From: DASQHW01 sp038238245
Lineage (GTDB): Bacteria; Actinomycetota; Acidimicrobiia; IMCC26256; PALSA-610
DNA: 64,000 nt
Direction of reading: 5' to 3'
Assembly: GCA_038238245.1 (NCBI GenBank)
Contig: JBBRXX010000018.1
Span: 22,411-86,410 of the forward strand
Part shown: positions 1 through 9,243 of the stretch, in pieces
Numbering within the stretch: position 1 is the stretch's first letter
Layout of the letters: every line of letters starts with the position of its first letter
Position numbers and translations under genes: made by a program
Notes under the pieces: model-generated
Told to the model about the DNA's origin: nothing
Database searches by the model: none
Seen by the model: only the letters and a program-made list of their open reading frames with translations

Positions 1-1344
1 GCGGAACGGCTCGACGCGCTCGTCTCGTTCGCCGGTTGCGACAAGAGCCTGCCCGGCATGCTCATGGCGGCCGCCCGCCTCAACCTGCCGTCCGTGTTCC
101 TCTACGGGGGCTCGATCCTGCCCGGCCGCTACAAGGATCAGGCGCTCGACATCGTCAGCGTGTTCGAGGCGGTGGGCGCGTGCGCGGCCGGCACCCTCAG
201 CGAGAACGAGCTGGGTGAGATCGAGCGGCGCGCGTGCCCGACCGAAGGATCGTGCGCGGGAATGTTCACCGCGAACACGATGGCGTCGATCAGCGAGGCG
301 ATCGGGATGGCGCTGCCGGGTTCGGCGTCGGCGCCCGCCGTCGACCGCAGACGCGACGATTACGCGTACGAGTCCGGTCGCGCGGTGATGCGCTTGATCG
401 AGATGGATCTGCGCCCGCGTCAGATCATGACGAAGGAGGCCTTCGAGAACGCGATCGCGATCACGATGGCCCTCGGCGGCTCGACGAACGCGGTGCTGCA
501 TCTGCTCGCGATCGCGCACGAGGCGCGCGTCGAGCTCGAGCTCGACGACTTCAACCGCATCGGCGCACGCGTCCCGCACGTCGCCGACATGAAGCCGCAC
601 GGCAAGTACCACATGAGCGACCTCGACCGTGTCGGCGGCGTGCAGCTGGTGTTGAAGATGCTGCTCGACGGCGGACTGCTCCACGGCGACTGTCTCACCG
701 TCACCGGCAAGACGATGGCCGAGAACCTGGAAGCGCTCGACCCGCCGGGACCCGACGCCGAGGTCGTGCACCCGCTGTCCGCACCGATCCACGCGGTGGG
801 TGGCATCGCGGTCATCCAGGGTTCGCTGGCGCCGAAGGGCGCGGTGGTGAAGATCGCGGGCATCGACGCGATGCGCTTCGACGGCACGGCGCGCGTGTTC
901 GACGGCGAGGACGCGACCATGACCGCCATCCTGGCCGGCAAGATCCAGCCGGGCGACGTCGTGGTGATCCGGTACGAAGGCCCGAAGGGTGGCCCCGGAA
1001 TGCGCGAGATGCTTGCGGTGACCGGGGCGATGAAGGGTGCCGGCCGCGGGACCGACGCCGCGCTCGTCACCGACGGCCGGTTCAGCGGCGGCACCCACGG
1101 CTTCTGCGTCGGTCACGTCGCCCCCGAAGCCGTCGACGGCGGCCCGATCGCGTTCGTGGCCGACGGTGACCGCATCGTGATCGACGCGACCGCGCACACG
1201 ATCGACCTGCTGGTCGACGACGCCGAGGTCGCCAGGCGCAGGGCCGGCTGGAAGGTTCCCGAGCCGCGTTATCCCAGCGGGTTCCTTGCCAAGTACGCCA
1301 AGCTCGCCCAGGGCGCAGAGAAGGGCGCGATCACGAACGTGTGA
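1..1344 (+). CDS. ilvD: Dihydroxy-acid dehydratase, 5'-truncated by the window edge
   Basis: This enzyme dehydrates 2,3-dihydroxy acids to 2-keto acids, the penultimate step of valine and isoleucine synthesis, and uses an Fe-S cluster. The reading frame is open from base 1, so the start codon and roughly the first 100 or more residues lie upstream. The visible 447 residues begin just before the IlvD/Edd signature CDKSLPGM (bases 40-63). A second conserved cysteine region, CPTEGSCAGMFTANTM, lies at about bases 235-285, and the C-terminal DGRFSGGTHG motif at about 1074-1103. The rest of the pathway (ilvB, ilvN, ilvC) lies 2.5-6.8 kb downstream on the same strand but separated by two unrelated genes. 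The identification is firm. Confidence 0.96.
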   Translation, partial: AERLDALVSFAGCDKSLPGMLMAAARLNLPSVFLYGGSILPGRYKDQALDIVSVFEAVGACAAGTLSENELGEIERRACPTEGSCAGMFTANTMASISEAIGMALPGSASAPAVDRRRDDYAYESGRAVMRLIEMDLRPRQIMTKEAFENAIAITMALGGSTNAVLHLLAIAHEARVELELDDFNRIGARVPHVADMKPHGKYHMSDLDRVGGVQLVLKMLLDGGLLHGDCLTVTGKTMAENLEALDPPGPDAEVVHPLSAPIHAVGGIAVIQGSLAPKGAVVKIAGIDAMRFDGTARVFDGEDATMTAILAGKIQPGDVVVIRYEGPKGGPGMREMLAVTGAMKGAGRGTDAALVTDGRFSGGTHGFCVGHVAPEAVDGGPIAFVADGDRIVIDATAHTIDLLVDDAEVARRRAGWKVPEPRYPSGFLAKYAKLAQGAEKGAITNV

Positions 1345-1353
1345 TGGACGCGC

Positions 1354-2136
1354 ATGCCTGAGATCCTGGAAGTCGAGGCGGCGCGGAAGGTGCTCGAAGC
1401 GCGGGCGCTCGAACGCGACATCGCCAAGGTGCACGCGCCCGACCTCTGGTTCCTCAAGCGGGGAACGACGCCCGCCGCGCTTCGCCACGCCCTGGTGGGC
1501 AACGCGTTCACCGCCGCGCGCCGGCGGGGCAAGCAGATCGTGCTCGACACACCTGATCCCGAGGTGCGGCTCGGCGTGCACCTCGGCATGAGTGGGCGCG
1601 TGCTCGTCGACGACGAGGAAGCGGGCGACCCGTTGATCTACGCGTCGAATCTGCGAACGCCGAAATGGCATCGCTTCGGTGTGTACTTCGCCGACGGCGG
1701 CGACTTCATGCTGCGCGATCCGCGCCGGCTCGGTGCCGTCGAGCTGAACCCGGACGAATCGCGCCTCGGTCCCGACGCGCTCACCCTGACGCTGAGGCAA
1801 CTGGACGCCGCGCTCGGGCGGCGCACCGCGCCGGTCAAGACCGTGCTCATGGACCAGGCGCGTGTCGCCGGCCTCGGCAACCTCCTGGTCGACGAGTCGC
1901 TGTGGCGCGCCGGCATCGATCCCGCGCGCAGCGCGGATGCGCTGGACGGTGACGAGCGCCGACGCCTCCACACGTCGATCCGCAACACCGTGCGTGTGCT
2001 CGGCCGGCGCGGTGGGTCACACACCGGGGACATGCCACGCGAGGTCGACGTGCCGTGCCCACGCGACGGCGCCCCGCTGCACCGGCGCAAGGTCGCGGGC
2101 CGTACGACGTACTCCTGCGCCGCCCACCAGCACTGA
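1354..2136 (+). CDS. Fpg/Nei-family DNA glycosylase with a degenerate zinc finger
   Basis: Bifunctional base-excision repair glycosylases of this family use the N-terminal proline exposed after Met removal. The protein begins MPEILEVEAA, giving the catalytic Pro2-Glu3, and has the conserved lysine in RRRGKQIVLD (about residue 55) and a helix-two-turn-helix segment AGLGNLLVDESLWRAGIDP near residue 170. Its 260 residues match the family. The C-terminal finger is unusual: the expected C-x2-C...C-x2-C pattern reads CPRD...CAAH, so the second and fourth cysteines are Asp and His. Metal binding may be altered or lost. It starts 9 bases after ilvD. Whether it acts on 8-oxoG (Fpg) or oxidised pyrimidines (Nei) cannot be told. 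Confidence 0.88.
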   Translation: MPEILEVEAARKVLEARALERDIAKVHAPDLWFLKRGTTPAALRHALVGNAFTAARRRGKQIVLDTPDPEVRLGVHLGMSGRVLVDDEEAGDPLIYASNLRTPKWHRFGVYFADGGDFMLRDPRRLGAVELNPDESRLGPDALTLTLRQLDAALGRRTAPVKTVLMDQARVAGLGNLLVDESLWRAGIDPARSADALDGDERRRLHTSIRNTVRVLGRRGGSHTGDMPREVDVPCPRDGAPLHRRKVAGRTTYSCAAHQH

Positions 2137-2222
2137 GTCCGGATTGTCTCATCGGGACCTTGGCGGGTGCCGCGCCCGTTGTGGAAGGCTGCGGAAAACG
2201 CCGTCCGCAGGGGGAACATCGG

Positions 2223-3641
2223 ATGCCGCTGGATCGACGAGATTTCGTCAAGGGAGTCTTGGGTGCTTCGGGACTCGTGTTGTTGCGAGGCACCGGTGCG
2301 TCGAGCTTGGAGTCGGCGGCTTCGAGATGGCCGGGCCATCACCATCACCTGCCTCACCCGGAACGGTCGGGCATCGAGCACGTGGTCCTCGTGATGATGG
2401 AGAACCGGAGCTTCGACCACATCCTCGGTTGGCTTCCCGGCGCGAACGGCCGGCAGTCGGGACTGTCTTTCGTCGCGCCTGACGGGACGCGGCACAAGAC
2501 GTTCCACCAACGACAGCTGGACGGGTGCGGCTTCAAAGATCCGGATCACTCCTACACGGGAGGCCGGATCCAATACAACGACGGCCGGATGGACGGCTTC
2601 CTGACGGACGAGCGCAACGACTCGTTCGCGATCAGCTATTACAAGCCTCACGATCGGCCGTTCATGAGCCGTCTGGCGCGCCACTACACGACGTGCGATC
2701 GCTACTTCTGTTCGATTCTCGGTCCGACGTTCCCGAACCGGATCTTCCAGCATGCCGGGCAGACCGACCGTCTCTCGAACACCACCACGGTTTCGCAACT
2801 GCCGACGATCTGGGACCGTCTCAACCGGCCGGGCGGACCCACCGGCCGCTACTACTACAGCGATCTGCCGGTCGTGGGCCTCTGGGGTTCGAAGTACACG
2901 TCGATCGCGTCGCCGCTGTCGAAGTTCATGAGTGACGCGGCGGCCGGCACCTTGCCGAGCGTCTCATACGTCGACCCGAGCTTCCTCGGGGAGAACAACG
3001 CGACCGCCAACGACGATCACCCGTTGTGCGACCTGCGCGCCGGCGACTCGTTCCTGTCGCAGCTCTTCCACGCGGTTGCCTCGGGCCCGGGCTGGGCGAA
3101 CACGGTGTTCATCATCAACTACGACGAGTGGGGCGGCTTCTACGAGCACGTCCGGCCTCACCGCGTGACCGCGGGCGTCCCGATCGGCGCCGACCCGCAC
3201 ACTGGCATCGATCAAGATCTTGACGCCGCGGGCCGGGTCCTCACCGGCTTTCGGGTGCCGTGCATCATCGCCTCGCCGTTCGCGCGCTCCCGGTCGCACG
3301 GCGGATCGGTCGCCCACGGGTTCTACGACCACACCTCGGTGCTCAAGCTCATCGAATGGCGATGGGGTCTCGCGCCGCTCTCTCGGCGCGACGCGTCACA
3401 CTCGTCGACCGACCCTCGCAACCTGGCGCACGCACTCAATTTCCACTCGCCGGAGCGGAAGGTCCCACACCTTCCGGTGCTCGCGCCCTTCGTGCCGACC
3501 GCGTGCGCGACCGCGAGCACCGCATCAGCATCGTCGGGAATGGCGCTGCAAGATGCCCGGGTGTCTGAGATCGTCGACATCCCCGGGCGCGAGGACTGGG
3601 TCGACCTCAAGCGATCGGGTCTGCTCGAGAGCTGGACCTGA
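2223..3641 (+). CDS. Tat-exported phospholipase C / acid phosphatase family phosphoesterase
   Basis: This 472-residue protein belongs to the PF04185 phosphoesterase family (bacterial phospholipase C and acid phosphatases). The chosen ATG has GGGGA about 8 bases upstream and gives an N terminus MPLDRRDFVKGVLGASGLVL, a twin-arginine signal with a hydrophobic stretch, so the enzyme is probably exported folded. The mature part opens with the family hallmark HVVLVMMENRSFDHILGW (about residues 57-74), the nucleophile/metal region, and later shows NYDEWGGFYEHV (about residue 300) as in the family. The open frame extends upstream to 2055, but that part overlaps the glycosylase gene. Substrate (phospholipid or other phosphate ester) is not predictable. 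Confidence 0.88.
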   Translation: MPLDRRDFVKGVLGASGLVLLRGTGASSLESAASRWPGHHHHLPHPERSGIEHVVLVMMENRSFDHILGWLPGANGRQSGLSFVAPDGTRHKTFHQRQLDGCGFKDPDHSYTGGRIQYNDGRMDGFLTDERNDSFAISYYKPHDRPFMSRLARHYTTCDRYFCSILGPTFPNRIFQHAGQTDRLSNTTTVSQLPTIWDRLNRPGGPTGRYYYSDLPVVGLWGSKYTSIASPLSKFMSDAAAGTLPSVSYVDPSFLGENNATANDDHPLCDLRAGDSFLSQLFHAVASGPGWANTVFIINYDEWGGFYEHVRPHRVTAGVPIGADPHTGIDQDLDAAGRVLTGFRVPCIIASPFARSRSHGGSVAHGFYDHTSVLKLIEWRWGLAPLSRRDASHSSTDPRNLAHALNFHSPERKVPHLPVLAPFVPTACATASTASASSGMALQDARVSEIVDIPGREDWVDLKRSGLLESWT

Positions 3642-3702
3642 CGGCAGGCCTTCCATTCGCGGAGGTGGTTCGCTCGACGGACGACCCCTTGATCTGCCGT
3701 GG

Positions 3703-3708
3703 TACGCT
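3703..3708 (+). promoter_or_regulatory. -10 element of the ilv leader promoter
   Basis: TACGCT fits the actinobacterial TAnnnT -10 consensus and ends exactly 7 bases before the leader-peptide ATG at 3716. Transcription would start at or beside that ATG, making the leader peptide leaderless. No convincing -35 is visible. Confidence 0.55.
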
Positions 3709-3715
3709 CTCCCCG

Positions 3716-3763
3716 ATGTCTTTCACGAGCCCCCGTTCGATCAAGCTCGTAGTAATCCCGTAG
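3716..3763 (+). CDS. ilvB leader peptide (15 residues) of an attenuator
   Basis: The short frame reads MSFTSPRSIKLVVIP and stops at 3761-3763. Five of its last seven residues are Ile, Leu, Val, Val, Ile, the three end products of the pathway, and both valines use GTA, a codon that is rare in this GC-rich sequence. It sits between a -10 element and an intrinsic terminator, 96 bases ahead of ilvB. This is the architecture of ribosome-mediated transcription attenuation known for actinobacterial ilvB operons. I infer that stalling on Ile/Leu/Val codons relieves termination. Too short for ordinary gene finders. Confidence 0.85.
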   Translation: MSFTSPRSIKLVVIP

Positions 3764-3800
3764 CGCCCGGCCGCCCTGACGCGCGCCGAGCGCTCCTCAA

Positions 3801-3826
3801 CCCCTCGCCCGCAGCGAGGGGTTTTT
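3801..3826 (+). terminator. Rho-independent terminator of the ilvB attenuator
   Basis: CCCCTCGC at 3801-3808 pairs perfectly with GCGAGGGG at 3814-3821 around the loop CCGCA, followed by TTTTT at 3822-3826. It lies 37 bases after the leader-peptide stop and 33 bases before ilvB. I did not find an obvious antiterminator arm by eye. Confidence 0.88.
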
Positions 3827-3859
3827 CACGTCCGCACGCAGCCTGCCGAAGAGGACACC

Positions 3860-5581
3860 ATGAAGCTGACCGGAGCCCAGGCCCTGATCAAGAGCCTCGA
3901 GATGGAGCAGGTGGAGGTCATGTTCGGCCTCCCGGGCGGCGCGATCCTGCCCGTCTACGACCCGCTCATCGACAGCTCGATCCGGCACATCCTCGTGCGC
4001 CACGAACAGGGCGCCGGCCACATGGCCAGCGGCTACGCACACGCGACCGGCCGGCCCGGCGTCGCGATGGTCACGAGCGGACCGGCCGCGACCAACATCG
4101 TCACGCCGTTGTGCGACGCGTACATGGACTCGGTGCCGATGGTCGTCATCACCGGGCAGGTGCCGTACGCCGTGATCGGCACCGACGCGTTCCAGGAGTG
4201 CGACACGGTCGGCATCACGATGCCGGTCACGAAGCACAACTGGTTGGTCAGCGACGCCCAGGACATCCCCCGCGTCGTGCGGGAGGCGTTCCACGTCGCG
4301 ACCACCGGCCGTCCCGGACCGGTGCTCATCGACCTGCCGAAGGACGTCGCCAACACGCCGATGGATTGGTACTGGCCCGAAAAAGTCGACCTGCCGGGCT
4401 ACAAGCCGAACGTGAAGGGTCATCCCAAGCAGATCAAGGACGCGGCGCGGGTCATCCAGGAGTCGCAGCGCCCGGTCATCTACGCGGGCGGCGGCATCCT
4501 GAAGGCGGGCGCGTCGAAGGTGTTGCGTGAGCTCGCGGAGGTCACCGGGATCCCGGTGGTCACCACGTTGATGGGCCGGGGCGGCATACCCGACGAGCAC
4601 CCGCTCTGTCTCGGCATGCCGGGCATGCACGGCAACTACACCGCGGTGACGTCGATGCAGCGTTCGGACCTGCTCATCGCTTTGGGCTCGCGGTTCGACG
4701 ACCGCGTCACCGGCAAGGTCGCGACGTTCGCACCGCACGCAAAGGTCATCCACGTGGACATCGACCCCGCCGAGCTCGGCAAGGTCCGCCACGCCGACGT
4801 GCCGATCGTGGGTGACGTGCGGTCGGTCATCGAAGAGCTCATCAAGGCGGTGAAGGCCGAGCACGCGAAGCACGAACGGCCCGACATCTCGCAGTGGATG
4901 ACGCAGATCCGCTCGTGGCAGGCGGACTACCCGCTCAAGTACACGCAGGAGGAAGGCGGCCCGCTGAAGCCGCAGTACGTCATCGAGCGCCTGCGCGAGA
5001 ACACGCCCGACGATTGCATCCTGGTCTCCGGTGTCGGCCAGCATCAGATGTGGGCGAGCCAGCTCTGGAAGTTCAAGCATCCGAACACGTGGATCAACTC
5101 GGGCGGTCTCGGCACGATGGGTTACGCCGTGCCCGCCGCGGTCGGCGCCAAGGTCGGCCGGCCCGATCGGATGGTGTGGGCGGTCGACGGCGACGGTTGC
5201 TTCCAGATGACCGCGCAGGAGCTGGTGACCGCGTCCGCCGAACGCATTCCCGTCAAGATCGCCATCCTCAACAACGCGTACCTCGGGATGGTCCGCCAGT
5301 GGCAGGAGCTCTTCTACGAGGAGCGATACAGCGAGGTGTATCTCTCGCCCGACCTGCCCGACTATGTGAAATGGGCCGAGGCGATGGGCTGCGTCGGCAT
5401 GCGCGTCGACACTGCCGACGACGTCGTCACCACGATCGAGAAGGCGAACGAGATCGACGACCGGCCCGTCGTCATCGACTTCCGCACCGACTGGCGCGAG
5501 AAGGTGTACCCGATGGTGCCGGCCGGGTCGTCGAACGACGACATCATCCTCGGCCCCGAGTTCGGCGAAGGCGGTCGCTAA
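3860..5581 (+). CDS. ilvB: Acetolactate synthase large (catalytic) subunit
   Basis: This thiamine-diphosphate enzyme condenses pyruvate with pyruvate or 2-oxobutyrate, the first common step of branched-chain amino acid synthesis. The 573 residues match the family. The N-terminal TPP domain has the catalytic glutamate in HEQGAGHMASGYA (Glu49), the middle domain binds FAD, and the C-terminal domain carries the TPP/Mg motif GDGCFQM near residue 445 followed by NN (LNNAYLGMV). A GAAGAGGA Shine-Dalgarno sequence lies about 6 bases before the ATG. The stop overlaps the ilvN ATG by one base (TAATG), so the two subunits are likely translated together. Expression is probably controlled by the upstream attenuator. 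Confidence 0.97.
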   Translation: MKLTGAQALIKSLEMEQVEVMFGLPGGAILPVYDPLIDSSIRHILVRHEQGAGHMASGYAHATGRPGVAMVTSGPAATNIVTPLCDAYMDSVPMVVITGQVPYAVIGTDAFQECDTVGITMPVTKHNWLVSDAQDIPRVVREAFHVATTGRPGPVLIDLPKDVANTPMDWYWPEKVDLPGYKPNVKGHPKQIKDAARVIQESQRPVIYAGGGILKAGASKVLRELAEVTGIPVVTTLMGRGGIPDEHPLCLGMPGMHGNYTAVTSMQRSDLLIALGSRFDDRVTGKVATFAPHAKVIHVDIDPAELGKVRHADVPIVGDVRSVIEELIKAVKAEHAKHERPDISQWMTQIRSWQADYPLKYTQEEGGPLKPQYVIERLRENTPDDCILVSGVGQHQMWASQLWKFKHPNTWINSGGLGTMGYAVPAAVGAKVGRPDRMVWAVDGDGCFQMTAQELVTASAERIPVKIAILNNAYLGMVRQWQELFYEERYSEVYLSPDLPDYVKWAEAMGCVGMRVDTADDVVTTIEKANEIDDRPVVIDFRTDWREKVYPMVPAGSSNDDIILGPEFGEGGR

Positions 5582-6108
5582 TGGGCCCGTTGCATCACAT
5601 CCTGACGGTCACCGTCGAGAACAAGCCGGGTGTGCTGTCGCGGGTCGCGGGACTGTTCTCGCGCCGCGCCTTCAACATCGTGTCGCTGGCCGTCTCGCCG
5701 ACCGACGACGAGCGGTTCTCCCGGATGACGATCGTCGTCGACGCCGAATCCGCTCCGCTCGAACAGGTCGTGAAGCAGCTCAACAAGCTCGTGCCGGTGA
5801 TCAAGATCACCGAGGTCTCGCCGACCGACGGTGTCGAACGCGAGCTGATGATGGTGACGGTCCGAGCGGCTGCCGACGCCCGGAGCCAGGTCACCGAGCT
5901 CACGGCGATCTTCGAGGCGAGGATCGTCGACGTGGGCTACGAGGCGATGACGGTCATGGTCGCGGGGGAGCCCGACAAGCTGGATGCGTTCAGCGACCTC
6001 GTCAAGCAGTTCGGCATCGTCGAGCTCCAGCGCACCGGCCGGATCGCCCTTCCCAAGCTGTCGCGCCAGCAGACCCGGCTGCGGGCCGTGAAATCCGCCC
6101 GCGGGTGA
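5581..6108 (+). CDS. ilvN: Acetolactate synthase small (regulatory) subunit
   Basis: The 175-residue protein has an N-terminal ACT domain (HHILTVTVENKPGVLSRVAG, about residues 5-24, with the FSRRAFNI strand after it) that in this family binds valine and gives feedback inhibition. The C-terminal ALS_ss domain contains the conserved VGYEAMTVMVAGEPDKLDAF stretch. The ATG overlaps the ilvB stop by one base. Length and order match standard IlvN. Confidence 0.96.
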   Translation: MGPLHHILTVTVENKPGVLSRVAGLFSRRAFNIVSLAVSPTDDERFSRMTIVVDAESAPLEQVVKQLNKLVPVIKITEVSPTDGVERELMMVTVRAAADARSQVTELTAIFEARIVDVGYEAMTVMVAGEPDKLDAFSDLVKQFGIVELQRTGRIALPKLSRQQTRLRAVKSARG

Positions 6109-6185
6109 CGGCGAAGGATCTTCAGAGGACCGCGTGAACAGCCGAGAATTCCACGTCCGCTTGTCCGTCGAACGTGGAGAACGCA

Positions 6186-6599
6186 ATGGGAATCGCCGAC
6201 CGGCGGTGCCAGCAGATGGTCGACCTCGTGCGGCCGCAGCTCGATCCGGGCGAGGAGATCCACGCCATCCTGCCATCGTCCCAGACCGGCCCCAGCCCGT
6301 GGTTCTACGCGCTGACGTACCTGATCGCGTTCTGGATCCGTCAGCTCGGCGTCGTGGTCACCAACCAGCGCGTGTTCTTCGTGAAGCGCGGGACGTTCAC
6401 GAACAAGGTGAAGGGCGTCGACGCGGTACTTCCGCTGGACGGCGTGTACGTCACCGACTGGAAGTCGTCGGCGCTCTGGAGCACATTGCGGCTCCAGCGC
6501 CCGGACGGTGTGCTGAAGCTGAACGTGCACCGCATGCACCGCGACGACGCGGAGCAGCTCGTGCACGTGCTCGCGGGCCAGCCCGCAGACGCGTACTAA
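6186..6599 (+). CDS. Small PH-like (bacterial PH domain) protein of unknown role
   Basis: The 137-residue product starts MGIADRRCQQMVDLVRPQL and has a Shine-Dalgarno GGAG at 6176-6179, which favours this ATG over the in-frame GTG at 6174. It has one short hydrophobic stretch (WFYALTYLIAFWI, about residues 37-49) followed by VVVTNQRVFFVKRG, a pattern seen in bacterial PH-domain proteins where a beta strand carries the (x)TNxRv motif. It lies between ilvN and ilvC on the same strand, but nothing in the sequence ties it to amino acid synthesis. The PH call is a fold-level resemblance; function unknown. Confidence 0.6.
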   Translation: MGIADRRCQQMVDLVRPQLDPGEEIHAILPSSQTGPSPWFYALTYLIAFWIRQLGVVVTNQRVFFVKRGTFTNKVKGVDAVLPLDGVYVTDWKSSALWSTLRLQRPDGVLKLNVHRMHRDDAEQLVHVLAGQPADAY

Positions 6600-6623
6600 T
6601 TCCGGGTCGCGACTCACCTCCGA

Positions 6624-6660
6624 GCGGCGGCTTCGCCGCGTCGGGGAGGATTCCCTCCCC
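6624..6660. other. Two adjacent hairpins between the PH-like gene and ilvC
   Basis: GCGGCG (6624-6629) pairs with CGCCGC (6634-6639) around GCTT, and GGGGAGG (6643-6649) pairs with CCTCCCC (6654-6660) around ATTC. Neither is followed by a T tract, so they are weak terminator candidates at most. They begin 25 bases after the PH-like stop codon. Confidence 0.45.
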
Positions 6661-6716
6661 CCGACCCCACCCACCGCCCCGCTTGGTGCGCCTGCGGCGC
6701 GCAGTGTTCATCGCGA

Positions 6717-6787
6717 GTTCGCTTCGCACCCTCCGGGCTGCTCCGCGCACCGCGTCGTGCGACCTGTCGCTGCGTCCGCACTACGCT
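6717..6787 (+). promoter_or_regulatory. Putative ilvC promoter and diverged copy of the dispersed repeat
   Basis: TACGCT at 6782-6787 is a good -10 element about 36 bases before ilvC, so ilvC may have its own promoter. Immediately upstream, CGCTGCGTCCGCAC (6768-6781) is identical to the end of the 50-base repeat found elsewhere in the window, and TTCGCTTCGC near 6720 resembles its first half. The middle does not align well, so this may be a decayed copy or a chance match. Confidence 0.4.
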
Positions 6788-6822
6788 TTTTCGCTGCTCG
6801 TCTTCCGGGAGGACCTGAACCG

Positions 6823-7851
<1,029 letters not shown>

Positions 7852-7866
7852 CGCGACGAGCCCGGC

Positions 7867-8658
7867 TCAGATGATCTTCACGGCGTCGAGCACCGCGGCC
7901 GCGTAGGCCTCGTCGCCTTCGAGCTGCACGAAGTCGCGCCAGGGGCGCCGCTTGGTGCCCCAGACGACGAAGTCGTGGCTCGCCGAGCGGGCGGTCGCGA
8001 CGGCCGCCGAGTCGGAGCCTTCTGTCACCGACACCCGCTCGGTCCCCGGTGCGATCGTCCAGGTGCCGCCGCCCGGACCCGTGAGCTCGAGGGTGAGCGG
8101 CCGCTGCACGATGGGCTCGAGTGCGTCGGCGCACATCCAGGGCAAGCCCGCCAGCATCCATTCCACTGTCGGCCGGAGACGTGGTTCGTCGCGCGGCGGC
8201 TCGGGGCGGTCGATCGGACCGGTCGGGGCGAGGAGGTCGTGGCGCAGGTGGCAGTACGCGTCGAACAAGAACGTGCTCGGCAGGATCGACATGGGGTGCG
8301 TGCCGAGCTCGCCCATCGGCAGCGGTGCGTCCGCGATCCCCGGCGACTGCACCGACGCGAACGCCTCGGCGGCCTGCGCGCTGTATGTCTCGTACTCGTC
8401 GAGCAGTTGCTCGATCGGCCACGTGCGCCGCTCGGCGACCGGCGGCTCCATCGCGTTCTCGGTGCCGCTCGACGTGTCAGGCAGGAACGCCGGGTCGCTG
8501 ACCCCGTGCAGCGTGCACGCCATGTGGCCGAAGACGTCCCGTACCGCCCAGCCTCGACAGTCCGACGGCAGGTTCCACTCGTCGTCGCTCAAGCTCTTCG
8601 CGACCGAGAGGATCGCGTCACGCTCGGCCCGGAACCCCTGTACCGCCAGCTCACTCAT
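7867..8658 (-). CDS. Maleylpyruvate isomerase-type (DinB-like, mycothiol-dependent family) protein
   Basis: The 263-residue protein resembles the TIGR03083 family, metal-binding four-helix DinB-like proteins that in characterised cases use mycothiol. Residues RGWAVRDVFGHMACT place a likely metal histidine at His45, and FDAYCHLRHD gives Asp133 and His137 where the family usually has Glu-x3-His, so the site is slightly changed. The C-terminal half (LTLELTGPGGGTWTIAPG) is the usual beta-rich second domain. Its ATG overlaps the stop of the kinase-like gene by ATGA, so it is the last gene of a minus-strand group with the dehydrogenase upstream. Substrate unknown. Confidence 0.75.
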   Translation of the reverse strand: MSELAVQGFRAERDAILSVAKSLSDDEWNLPSDCRGWAVRDVFGHMACTLHGVSDPAFLPDTSSGTENAMEPPVAERRTWPIEQLLDEYETYSAQAAEAFASVQSPGIADAPLPMGELGTHPMSILPSTFLFDAYCHLRHDLLAPTGPIDRPEPPRDEPRLRPTVEWMLAGLPWMCADALEPIVQRPLTLELTGPGGGTWTIAPGTERVSVTEGSDSAAVATARSASHDFVVWGTKRRPWRDFVQLEGDEAYAAAVLDAVKII

Positions 8659-9224
8659 GTCTCCGCTCCCCTGAGATAGGCCCGTACGCGGGCGAGGTTA
8701 TCGGCGAGCGGGTCGACCGCGTCGAGGACCAGCTTGTCGCAGTGCAGCGGCTCGTAGGTCCGGCGGGAGCGCTCGACCCACTCCCACTCCAGCTCGTTCC
8801 AGCCGGGGATCGCACGGATCCGCCCGACGACACGCGACCGGTGCACGTTGACGTCGGAGCACACGCACTCGATGACGAACATCGGTGCATCGTGTTGCGC
8901 GGCGATCTCGGCCCATCGGGCGCGGGCCCGTTCCCGCACGACGCAATCGACCACGACCGACTGGCGATTCCGCAGCTGTTTCTCGACGAGCTGACTGATG
9001 AGCGCGTAGCCGACGTCGCGGTAGGTGTCGCGTTCCATCGCCTCGAGCACATGCTGCACCTCCGGGAAGCCGGTGAGCCCGGCGACGAGCCAGTCCCACG
9101 AGACGGCAGGTGCGCCGAAGTCGCGCGCGATCTCATCGGCGAGTGTCGACTTGCCCGTGCCCGGCACTCCCGTGAATGCGACGACCTGCGCGGTGCTCAA
9201 GCCTTCTCGGGCCGGGAGGGCCAC
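8655..9224 (-). CDS. P-loop kinase-like ATP-binding protein
   Basis: A 189-residue protein of the AAA_33/zeta-toxin-like P-loop kinase group. The Walker A motif FTGVPGTGKST covers residues 17-27 and is preceded by a hydrophobic strand. A strand ending in Asp (QSVVVDCVV, about residues 88-96) may be Walker B, followed by arginine-rich lid-like helices. It lies 19 bases after the acyl-CoA dehydrogenase and overlaps the next gene by four bases, so the three are probably one transcript. It might phosphorylate a small molecule, but no substrate motif is recognisable. Confidence 0.7.
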   Translation of the reverse strand: MALPAREGLSTAQVVAFTGVPGTGKSTLADEIARDFGAPAVSWDWLVAGLTGFPEVQHVLEAMERDTYRDVGYALISQLVEKQLRNRQSVVVDCVVRERARARWAEIAAQHDAPMFVIECVCSDVNVHRSRVVGRIRAIPGWNELEWEWVERSRRTYEPLHCDKLVLDAVDPLADNLARVRAYLRGAET

Positions 9225-9243
9225 GCCCGGCTTCGCGCTCCCG

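Noticed and set aside
3797..5080. Long minus-strand open frame opposite ilvB
   Set aside because: Its translation is Arg/His/Asp/Val-rich with no family motif; it is an antisense shadow of ilvB. The same applies to other long antisense frames, for example 14298-16727 opposite lhr.
6624..6660. A strong Rho-independent terminator between the PH-like gene and ilvC
   Set aside because: Both stems lack a downstream T tract; listed only as hairpins.
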